DNA of 64,000 nt from Zelonia costaricensis. Lineage: Eukaryota > Euglenozoa > Kinetoplastea > Trypanosomatida > Trypanosomatidae. Both the position numbers and the translations under genes were made by a program. Below are positions 30,400 to 38,599 of the stretch, in pieces. Position 1 is the stretch's first letter. Each line of letters begins with the position of its first letter. Below the pieces are notes generated by a model, which saw nothing but the letters and a program-made list of their open reading frames with translations, was not told the origin of the DNA and did no database searches. The DNA lies in the NCBI GenBank assembly GCA_030849075.1, contig JASAOO010003565.1, positions 1 through 64,000 of the forward strand, written 5' to 3'.

Positions 30400-33300
30400 T
30401 TACAGCTGCGCCACGGCCTCGCGCGCGTCGCGGGTGCGCAGCTCGCCGAACGTGAAGGAGCGGCGGCAGCTGAAGCAGAACGCGGCCTTCTCCGTCGCGT
30501 CGCCTCGTGCCTCGTTCGAGCACGACGTCAGCGGCGTGAGGCAATTCGGACACGGCCCGCGCTCCACCTCGGCGGCGGCCATCACGTAGCGGGTCGACGG
30601 CCACGGCGTGCTACTCGTGATTGAGGTGTCGGCGCGATCTGGCACGTTCGAGGCGTCTGGTTTTCGAATCGACGAGACGGCGCGGCCGTTCACCTGGACG
30701 CGGTCGTGCGAGAGGCGGCGCGGCGTTTCGTGCGCGATGGCGCGCGAGAAGGCGCCGCGCGGTGTCGAGGACGGGGTGTGGCGCCGTGGCGGCGAGTTGG
30801 ACAGCGAGCTGTGGTGGGCCCCGCCGGCGCGCGTGGAGTGGCTGCGCCCCGGCGCATCGGACTGACCAGCGAGTCCGTAGCGTGCGCTGGTGCCCTCGCG
30901 GTGCCGCCCCTCAGCCTCCCGCCGCGCCTCGAGAGCCCTGCTGTGCTGCAGCTGCACCTTCATCTTCTCCTCTGCCTCCTTGGAGAGGAACAACGAGTTG
31001 CGTGCCTTGGCCAGCTCCTGCTGCAGCTTTGCGATCTGAGCATCCTTGCGCTCCTCCGCGGTGGGGTAGACGCGACGGGTCTGGTCGGCACGGCCGGCCT
31101 GCTGATGAAAGGTTGCTCGTGCGTCGCCGCGCGCGTGGCGTGGGGACGCGTGCGCCCTTGCCGTTGCTGCCGCTGCCGCCGCTCCAGCGCTCTCGCCACC
31201 GAGCCGGACCAGCTCCTCTCGCAACGCACGTTTGTCGTCGTTGGCGGCGTCTAGCTGAGCCTGCAAGCGGTCGAGTGCCTCGGCGTGCGCCTGCGTGTGC
31301 CCCATGCGCTCCACCACATCTCGGTGCAGCGCCTTGAGCTGCTGCAGCTGTCCTGCCTGCGTTCGAATCACCGTCATCAGGTCGCTCAGCTGCCCGATGA
31401 GATGGGCAGCCTGCTGCAGCGCACCGGCCAGCTCGGGCGAGTCTGTCACTGGGCAAAGGTGCTCTGGAACGGCCCAGTGCGACAGCAGGGCATCCGCCAG
31501 CTCGCGCTCGCTGCTCGACTGCACCTCAACGACACGCGACTCGACGCAGCGCCGCAGCGAGGCCAGCAGCGCTCGGGTCGCCAGCTGCAGCTCGCTGGAG
31601 AAGACGCGAGACGGCGGTGACGTCGTGTCGGCGCCGTCCGCCACCACCGCGTCTAGGCTCGCGACTGTGTACGCAGGCTCCACCGTGTCGTTCAGCTGGT
31701 AGCGCTCGCCAGGACCGCGAACCCACAGTCCCTGCTGGAGAAGCGCAGCGGACTTCTTCGCACGGTGGTGCGCAGCCCAGAGTGGCCACCAGCGCCGCAG
31801 TACGGCCGTGTTGGCTGCCCCTTCCAAATGCGTCGCCGCCACGGAAAGGGCGGCTCGATGTCGCGACGCAACGCGTGCCAGCGGTTTGGCCGCCTCGATG
31901 GCAGGCTCGGGCAGCGCGGTCGCTTCTGCACGGCTGCCGAGGGCTGGGGGCGGGTTCGCAGCCGCCGCACCGTGTGCCGTGTCCGCGTCGCTCGAGGAGC
32001 TTCGATGGCTCGGCGCTGCCGTCGCCGGGATCGACGGCGGTGGAGCCGCGGTTGTCGGCGTCGCGCCCTTCGCGGCCACGGTGCCCGCACCATCAGATTC
32101 CACCGCAGACAACGACGATGTCGCCGTGGCGGCTACCGCAGCGGGTTCCTGTGGTGCCGCGGAGGCGTCGGCGCCGCCGCGTGTGGCGGCGTAGCGCATC
32201 TCGAGCTTTGCGATCACCTCCTCCTCGCGCCCGCGGTACGTCTCGAGTATGCGATCGACCCGGTCCACCTTGTCCGGCTCGTGGGCCGAGAGGATGGCGA
32301 CAATGCGCTGGCGCGGATCGTCCGGTGTCGGCTGCGCCGCCTCCACGGGGGAGACAGGCTGCGACTCGCGGGGCGACGAGGCGGTGCTGCTGCCTGGCAT
32401 GTTCGCCGTGGTGGGGCTCACACTGGGTGACGCGGGCGAGGCGCCGCTGCCGCCGCTGCCACCGCTGCCACCACCAGCCGCGGCCATCAGCAGCTCGTGC
32501 GCTGCCTCGGGCGTCAGCGGCGCCGGCTCCGGCCCGTACCGGCGTACCAGCTGCTCGATGGCAACCTCCTCCTTCCCGGCAAACTTCTTGAGCGTACCTT
32601 CGACGGTGTGCAGCTTGGCCGGGTTGTAGGCGTGGTAGAGCGCCACAAGACGCTCGCGGTAGCGGCCCCCCGTCGGCGCTGGTGTGGTCGGTGCAGGGAC
32701 GACACTCACGGAGTCGAGATCGCGGGAGCTCGTGCCCTCGCTGCTGGGCTGGTGGGACGGCGCCGCTGCCGTGGCGGACTCCTCCGAAGCGGACACGGCT
32801 ACATCGGTGGCCGGCGGTGACGCGACGGGGTCCGCGGCGGTGCCGGTAACAGCCGAGGCCTCCGTCGCGGCAGACCCGGGCTCGGCGGCGCCTGCGGCCG
32901 CTACGGCGGGTTTTTCGTCGACGACTGGCGTGGGCTCCTCCGCCGATGGCTCTTCCACGGCCGACGACCGCAGCGAAGGGTGCACCGGCGCTGGAGACGC
33001 GGCGGCCGCAGCGGGCGCGTCCACCTCCGTGGAAGTCGCCGTCGGCTCTGGGCCGTAAAGCTTGACGAGCTGTTTGATGACTGCCTCCTCGCGTCCCTTG
33101 TACTTCTTCAACGTGCCCTCGACCAGACGCAGCTTCTGCGGGTCGTACGCGGCGTACATGTTCCGTAGCCGCTCGCTGTAGCTCAGCGTCTTCGCCGCAC
33201 CTGGCGGCTCTCCAAACTCCTCCTCCGCTTCCAAGTTGCGCGGCGTCACGAGCACCGAGTCGGCAGCGTTGCCAGCATCGCGTGGTGTGGTGGCAGCGGA

Positions 33301-34215
33301 GCTCCCCTCTTTCCGCTCGCTCATCGTGATGGTGATGGGTGTAGCAGCGCCTACGGCGGCCGCCGGCTCCGGTGTGCGGGGCGAGGACACCACGGCTGTC
33401 CGTGTCCGCGGCGTCACAGCTGCGGCTGCCGGCTCCGGTCCGTACTTCTTCACCAGCTGCTGAAGCACCTCCTCCTCGCGGCCGGCGTACCGCCGCAGCG
33501 TGCCGTCGACCTTGCTCAGCTTCTCCGGCTCGTACGTGGCGTACATGGCGGTCAGCCGGTCGTAATACGAAGCTGCCGCCGCGTTCCGTTCGCCCGTGGC
33601 AGGGCTCGATGATGCGGCTTTGCCAGCTGCCACCGCAGCGGCAATGGCGGCGGCCGACGTATCCACCTCCCCTGGCGCAGGCTCCGGGCCGTAGCGCTTG
33701 ACAAGTTGATCCAGGACATCCTCCTCGTAGCCGCGGTAGCGGTCCAGGGCGAGCTCGACTCTGTGGAGCTGTGCAGGGTCGTACTTCAGGTACATCGCCC
33801 GCATCCGCTGCCGGTACGCGTCTTGCCTCCGCGGTGAAGTCGGGGCGCTGTCGCTGCCCTCCGTGCCGGTCGCGTCGCCCCCGCCGGCGGTGGTGCTGCA
33901 GGACAGGGTGTTTTGCAGACTGCCTCGACCCGCCGAGCCGTCCCGCTGCACGAGCATCAGGATGTGCGGCTGCTCCCGGTTGCGCTCCAGCTGGGCACTC
34001 GTCGGCGTGTCGTCGGAGCGCAGCGGGCCAGCAGCGGCGACCGCCTCGCCGGTGAGGGACGACATTGCCGTGGTGTAGAGGTCGTACGCGTCCAGCGGCA
34101 CCGACTGGCCGGCAGCCTTTTGAACTTTGTTAAAGATGGCCTTGAAGCTGTCCGAGTGCTTTGCCTCCACGGAGAGGCCGGCCTGCAGCGGCCCGCCAAT
34201 CACGCGGAACTTCAT
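30400..34215 (-). CDS. Large YGPEP-repeat, coiled-coil and zinc-motif protein (1271 aa)
   Basis: I do not recognise a named family. Residues 1-95 resemble a ubiquitin-like or RA-like domain (MKFRVIGGPLQAGLSVEAKH...HILMLVQRD). Five copies of a roughly 47-residue helical unit follow, with consensus Y-x-x-R-L-x-x-M-Y-x-x-Y-x-P-x-K-L-x-x-V, then L-x-x-Y-x-G-R-E-E-x-x-x-x-x-L and an ending K-Y-G-P-E-P; the fifth copy is degenerate (MRYAATRGG). Ala/Ser/Pro-rich linkers separate them. About residues 790-1090 are helical, with a coiled coil (IAKLQQELAKARNSLFLS). Near the C-terminus CPNCLTPL... and CFSCRRSF give two CxxC pairs, a probable zinc ribbon. ATG 34215 is used because the frame upstream has only a TTG, and a purine-rich + strand tract at about 34240-34312 marks the trans-splicing signal. 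A cytoskeletal or flagellar scaffold is a guess. Confidence 0.85.
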   Translation of the reverse strand: MKFRVIGGPLQAGLSVEAKHSDSFKAIFNKVQKAAGQSVPLDAYDLYTTAMSSLTGEAVAAAGPLRSDDTPTSAQLERNREQPHILMLVQRDGSAGRGSLQNTLSCSTTAGGGDATGTEGSDSAPTSPRRQDAYRQRMRAMYLKYDPAQLHRVELALDRYRGYEEDVLDQLVKRYGPEPAPGEVDTSAAAIAAAVAAGKAASSSPATGERNAAAASYYDRLTAMYATYEPEKLSKVDGTLRRYAGREEEVLQQLVKKYGPEPAAAAVTPRTRTAVVSSPRTPEPAAAVGAATPITITMSERKEGSSAATTPRDAGNAADSVLVTPRNLEAEEEFGEPPGAAKTLSYSERLRNMYAAYDPQKLRLVEGTLKKYKGREEAVIKQLVKLYGPEPTATSTEVDAPAAAAASPAPVHPSLRSSAVEEPSAEEPTPVVDEKPAVAAAGAAEPGSAATEASAVTGTAADPVASPPATDVAVSASEESATAAAPSHQPSSEGTSSRDLDSVSVVPAPTTPAPTGGRYRERLVALYHAYNPAKLHTVEGTLKKFAGKEEVAIEQLVRRYGPEPAPLTPEAAHELLMAAAGGGSGGSGGSGASPASPSVSPTTANMPGSSTASSPRESQPVSPVEAAQPTPDDPRQRIVAILSAHEPDKVDRVDRILETYRGREEEVIAKLEMRYAATRGGADASAAPQEPAAVAATATSSLSAVESDGAGTVAAKGATPTTAAPPPSIPATAAPSHRSSSSDADTAHGAAAANPPPALGSRAEATALPEPAIEAAKPLARVASRHRAALSVAATHLEGAANTAVLRRWWPLWAAHHRAKKSAALLQQGLWVRGPGERYQLNDTVEPAYTVASLDAVVADGADTTSPPSRVFSSELQLATRALLASLRRCVESRVVEVQSSSERELADALLSHWAVPEHLCPVTDSPELAGALQQAAHLIGQLSDLMTVIRTQAGQLQQLKALHRDVVERMGHTQAHAEALDRLQAQLDAANDDKRALREELVRLGGESAGAAAAAATARAHASPRHARGDARATFHQQAGRADQTRRVYPTAEERKDAQIAKLQQELAKARNSLFLSKEAEEKMKVQLQHSRALEARREAEGRHREGTSARYGLAGQSDAPGRSHSTRAGGAHHSSLSNSPPRRHTPSSTPRGAFSRAIAHETPRRLSHDRVQVNGRAVSSIRKPDASNVPDRADTSITSSTPWPSTRYVMAAAEVERGPCPNCLTPLTSCSNEARGDATEKAAFCFSCRRSFTFGELRTRDAREAVAQL
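32186..33819 (-). repeat. Five-copy ~47-residue YGPEP protein repeat
   Basis: Units lie at about 33679-33819, 33430-33567, 33043-33183, 32521-32662 and 32186-32318, read right to left. Four end in YGPEP; the last ends MRYAATRGG. Each unit holds two predicted helices around a Y-x-G-R-E-E turn. Spacing varies because the linkers are low complexity. Confidence 0.85.
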
Positions 34216-34753
34216 CGCGGAGCTTGTCAAGATGGATTACCGGCAGCGAGCGACAGAAAGTGCCGAGGGGCGATAGAAGGGAAGGGGAGGGGGGAGGGAA
34301 ACGGAGGCGACGGCACTGCCGAGTGACGCTTCAAGTGACAGCCCAAATTGACCGTGCTGTGTGTATGTGTGTACGCGTGTGTGTGTGCTTGCTCAGCGCA
34401 CAGGCAAAAACACACACAAACACACACACACGCAGAGTCGGGGTTGGAGGAGAGGTAGTGATACGGTGGCAGGTAGGGTGCGGGGGGCAGCTAGCACGCA
34501 TAGTGCCGTTGTGGGCCAGGCACTGTGAAGGAGTCAGACTGCTGCCGTCACAAGGCTTGTGACGCATCTACGGCACCACATGTGAACACGGGGGCGGAGG
34601 AGCCCTGGCAAGTGGAGAGCTGAACGGAGAAGTACTTCTTCTCTTGTCCGATCGTAAGCCGTGCACTGATTTGCGTTGCTTGCTCGTGAAGTGGGTTAGT
34701 CTAGCGGAAGAGGTGCCCCGTTAGATGGGGCAGGGGAGCGCGTGGGCAGAGCA
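34216..34753 (-). other. Intergenic with GT/CA microsatellites
   Basis: No gene seen. A GT run at about 34361-34390 and a CA run at about 34410-34433 face each other and could pair in RNA. The purine-rich block at 34240-34312 is the polypyrimidine tract (- strand) of the gene starting at 34215. Confidence 0.55.
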
Positions 34754-35320
34754 TCAGCGCGTCACGCTGTCTTGTATGCCTTGGCCTGCGCGCTTGATTC
34801 GCTGCAGCAGCGTTCCGTACTCCTGCTGGAACCCGTAGCGGCGCTCTAGCAGGGCAGTGGCGCCGTCGGCGTAGCGGCAGCGGTGCGGTTGCCGCTCCCG
34901 CAGCTCCGCCTCATCGCACAGGGGCGTCACACACGGCTCGTGCCGCTGGAAGTCGAGGCGGGATGAGCCCGCCACGCTCTGCTGCTGCTTCTGCTGCAAA
35001 GGAATCCCCGCGGTGTTGGCGTCGTTTGTCCCAGACCAGCCGCAGCGCGGGCACAACGGCTCGTGAGGCCTCGCGCCGTCCTCCAAGAAAACGGCCCACC
35101 GGCCATGCCGTTCTGCCACGCGGAGGCCAACGATACGCTGGAAACTCGTCATGGCATCGCACTCCAGCTGTGTGCGACCCTGCATCTCTGCGCACAGGAC
35201 GGCGTAGACAGCAACGGCGCTGTCACATTCGGCTTGCCGCACGCGCGCGCTGTACAGCCGCGGGTCCTGCGTCAAGGTACCGTCTGACGCCGCTCCCTGG
35301 ATCAGCGTGCTGGGGAGCAT
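34754..35320 (-). CDS. Small hypothetical protein with a CPRC motif (188 aa)
   Basis: No family recognised. The N-terminal half looks helical (YSARVRQAECDSAVAVYAVL). A beta-type segment (RWAVFLEDG) precedes EPLCPRCGWSG, and a second Cys pair occurs in PCVTPLCDE about 40 residues later, so a zinc ribbon is possible. The C-terminus is a basic helix (GTLLQRIKRAGQGIQ). The frame stays open upstream to ATG 35842, but that stretch crosses a strong polypyrimidine tract (+ strand purines at about 35401-35435) and a predicted acceptor AG at 35364-35363. ATG 35320 is the first after it, so I use the short form. Confidence 0.65.
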   Translation of the reverse strand: MLPSTLIQGAASDGTLTQDPRLYSARVRQAECDSAVAVYAVLCAEMQGRTQLECDAMTSFQRIVGLRVAERHGRWAVFLEDGARPHEPLCPRCGWSGTNDANTAGIPLQQKQQQSVAGSSRLDFQRHEPCVTPLCDEAELRERQPHRCRYADGATALLERRYGFQQEYGTLLQRIKRAGQGIQDSVTR

Positions 35321-37849
35321 TTTCACAGCGGCAGGCGCGGCCGTGACAGCGCGAGCCGCTGACTCGACAAGGTGCCGCCACACGCGCGAGAATCCAATCG
35401 AAAAAAAAAGGGTCGAAGGGAAAAAGAGCGAAAGGTGTATCGGTCGTCCTCTTTGGTGTTGTCTAGCGTTGCAGATGCCGCTGCTGCTGCAAAAAGAAAA
35501 GCTCGTGACGAGTCTCCCGGACCCCACGTGATGAGGTGCTGTGGTGCTGCGGAGAAGAGGGAGGGAGGGGAGGGGCGTGTGTCCGACAGCGGGCGACACC
35601 CTCGTATCGGTGAGAGCGCTTGCCGATAGCTCAGCAGCGGCGAGTGGCGCAAAGTGGTCAAGGTCGCCAGAGTCTTGTGGTGCAGAGGTGTGGAGGGGGG
35701 CGGGAAGGGGAGGGGAAGGGGGCGGCGCAACAGAGAAGAAGAGTGAAGGCGTAGAATAGGCACCGATCTGTTCCTTCCGCAGAGCCTGCGCGTCACGCCA
35801 GAGGTCGGCTTCGCTGTTGCAGCCGACCACCACAGCGACCATCTTACCGGCGCTTCTCGCGCGATGTGACTCATCTTGAAACGGTAGGTGTGCGCCGCAC
35901 TTGAGCCGCTTTTGCACGTACCCTTTCCCTCGTGGGTGCTTCCGTCATTCGACGCAAGCGCAGCGGTAGTGGTGCACCGCACGCAGCAACGCGTTGGGGA
36001 ATAATGGAGCGGATGCCAGGGCGGCAGCGACGCGCTCCTCGGTTGCCACACGTAAAGCGAAAGTCCACTCTCCCCACACCGCGCATCGGCGCTGGCGGGG
36101 AAGAGGCGGCCCCACCTCTTCCGTGTCTCGGTCTCAGCGGTACTCCATGAGCGTCTTTGGGAGGCGCGTCTGCGTGTTTTGTTGCTTGGCTTGTGGTGCT
36201 GTTTTTTTTTTGTTTGTGTGTGTGCAGCTTGCATGGATGGGAAGAGGAGACGCACTCATTCTCTACCAGGGCCTCGTGGCGCAAAGTGACGGAGCAACAC
36301 AAACTAACAAAGAACACATCGCTACATTTACCTGCACGTGCGTGCGTTCTGCACACCTGCTGAATTCAACACGGTCACGAAAAGAAAAAGACGACGACGA
36401 AGACGACTCGCCGTGTGGCACGCTTGAGGACGACACGTGCGCACGCGCCGCTCCCGCTCCTCGCTCGCTCCTGTGCTGCTGGTGGCGTTGCCTGAGCAGC
36501 GCTCATCTCCCGTCACCTTCAGGTTAACCGCTCTGCAGAGCAAAGGCGTATGGGGGGAGGGGGAGGGTGCGCACATGGCGGCCGTCGTGCGCACGTGAGC
36601 GCCCTGCCGTCACAAGGCCAATCCAGAGGCGTGTGCTAGCTACTTAGAATCTATAGACAAAGAAGGGAAATCAGGAACAGAGGCGGCACGACAAGATGCG
36701 TCCACTCTGCAGGTAGTGTCCTTTCAGGTTTCGGGAGTTTCCACGGAGTCCTGTGTGCTGGAGCGCAAGGGTGATGCTCCGCTTCCAGCTCCCGTCCTTT
36801 CCCCTTTCTGCTTTTCCTTTGTCTTAGTCGCCCCATACGCTTTTCCTACGTGCGCGTGTAGTTTCCTTGGTGACGATTGCTGGCTTTTTTTTGGCGGTTA
36901 AGCTGTCCTGCCCCTAAGTCGAACACGTTGTTGCATGGCATCAGGCTTCCATCGCTACAGAAGAGAAGACGCGCGCAACGATGCGGGTGTGGCTGATACC
37001 GCCCGCTCCCCCACGCACACCCCACCCGCCTCGTCCTTGCTTGCGGACGCCGTGTACGCGAGGTGGAAACCACGCAGGCGCGGGGCGCACAAGGAGCGCG
37101 GTGCGGTGGGGGTGCCTCCGGAGAGAGGGGATGGAGGCGAGGGGCCAACGTGTGTCGTGACGGTGCCCTAGTGTGAGCTCCGTACGACACGATACCTCTC
37201 GCAGCAGCCTAGTGCCGGTTTGGCGCTCTTTGTGGTGGCAGAGGCCATCGCCAAGAGATGCGACGCACCCTGTATTGTAGCCGTCTTGTTGACTGTCTTG
37301 TCTCGCCTCCGATGCTGCCCCGTTCACTGCCAGCCGAGTGTCCTTCGTCGAAGGAGGGCGTCCGTTATAGAAGAAGCCAGGTAACAGAAAGAAAAAAAAA
37401 ACAAGAAGGGAGGCACTCGTGCCAACCGAGGGAGGAGAGAAGTGTCGGGTGTGGGGGTAGAGGGTGGAAGGGGAAAGGGGGGATGGCACCGGCGACCGGG
37501 GCGTCAAGAGAACGCGGTCGAGACGGCGACCAGCAGCACTCTGTTGCTTCCACGCACCAAGAATGCGCAGCGGTGCAGGTGGACGCGAGGCAAGGCCGGC
37601 CAAGAATGGCCGCACGCGGACGAGAGTATAGTGAAGCCTCTCGCGCGTCAACGTGCACACCGTGCCCGAGCACGGCAGTCCAGTGCACTCGTCACCGCCC
37701 CCGCGCGAGGCGCGACTCGCCCTCCTCACTGGGAGCCGCCGCTTCTCGGCGAGCCCCCGAAAAGAGCAGCCGACGAATCCGCTCGCGCCACCTGCCACGT
37801 CACTAGCCACACCGTCTACGCAGCGTACATCTCGCGTGTGCACGAGTGA
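35321..37849 (-). other. Long intergenic region (about 2.5 kb)
   Basis: I see no gene with supportable coding character, although several frames are open for 150-300 codons. It contains the trans-splicing signals of the gene at 34754-35320, T-runs near 36200-36210 and A-runs near 37388-37398. Most of the right part should be the amastin-like gene's 3' UTR, which in Leishmania amastins is long and regulatory. Confidence 0.45.
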
Positions 37850-38599
37850 CTAGAGGGGCGCAAACGCGAAGACGACCGCGATCACCTCGATGGCCCACGC
37901 GGCGACCAGCAGGCCGAATCCAGCGCCGAACTTGCCCATCGTCTTGAACGGGGGCACGTCTTCGGTGAGGCGAGTGTTGTTGCCGGTGCACACCGTCGTC
38001 TTGGCATCGGTGTTCCAGCCGTTCGTCTCGCAGCACGGCTTCTGGTGGTACATGCCAGCGACCACGCCCCACGGGATGATGCAGAGCACCATGCCGAACG
38101 CGCCAATCGCGCCAGTCGCGCCCTTGCCGACCTTCTGGAAGATGGCGAGCACGCCCATGACGAGACCGATCATCATGAAGCCGATCGTCATGATGCAGAA
38201 CGACTCCACGATCTTGAAGTTCACGCGGACGCGGTAGCAGAAGGTGTGGGTGAAGTCGCGGTTGTAGTAGCCCGTCGAGCCGCAGCCGTTCCGCATGCCC
38301 CACGCCGTGACACAAATGTTGGAGCCGGAGGCCGGCAGCCCGTACAGCTTTGCCTTCCACGTGGGGTTGATCTCGAACATACCAATTGGCGTGGCGACAA
38401 CAACCAGGACCAGCGCGACAAACTGGAGAACGGTATAGATGATCAGGCCAGTGATCGGGTGGTCACCGCCGCGAGTGTACTTGTCAATCTTCTTCAGCTC
38501 CTCAGCCGCCTCGCCCTCACCCTGCGACGACGCCTCGTTCACCGGCTCGTTCGCCGGGTCGTTCAACGGCGTCGCGTTCTCGTCGTGCTTGGCCGACAT
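37850..38599 (-). CDS. Amastin-like surface glycoprotein (249 aa)
   Basis: It has four hydrophobic spans (ITGLIIYTVLQFVALVLVVV; VESFCIMTIGFMMIGLVMGV; AIGAFGMVLCIIPWGVVAG; GFGLLVAAWAIEVIAVVFAF) with a Cys-rich loop between the first two, the amastin layout (PF07344). The signature C-x-[TS]-x-W-G-x-[KRQ]-x-x-C is seen as CVTAWGMRNGC; two positions differ from the published consensus (Ala for Leu/Phe, Gly for Asp/Glu/Asn/Thr). The second extracellular loop holds four Cys (PCCETNGW, TVCTGNN) and NNT could be glycosylated. An acidic 45-residue N-terminal cytosolic tail precedes the first span. Amastins are plasma-membrane proteins, abundant in amastigotes in Leishmania; this single copy away from an array may be of an older subfamily. 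Confidence 0.85.
   Translation of the reverse strand: MSAKHDENATPLNDPANEPVNEASSQGEGEAAEELKKIDKYTRGGDHPITGLIIYTVLQFVALVLVVVATPIGMFEINPTWKAKLYGLPASGSNICVTAWGMRNGCGSTGYYNRDFTHTFCYRVRVNFKIVESFCIMTIGFMMIGLVMGVLAIFQKVGKGATGAIGAFGMVLCIIPWGVVAGMYHQKPCCETNGWNTDAKTTVCTGNNTRLTEDVPPFKTMGKFGAGFGLLVAAWAIEVIAVVFAFAPL

Noticed and set aside
34754..35842. Cis-spliced intron in the small CPRC protein gene
   Set aside because: Cis introns are very rare in trypanosomatids; the polypyrimidine tract and AG are explained by trans-splicing, and no convincing 5' splice site or exon homology was seen.
36941..37843. Minus-strand open frame of about 300 codons next to the amastin-like gene
   Set aside because: It crosses a polypyrimidine tract (translated as FFFFLL) and has no conserved-looking core; most likely 3' UTR.
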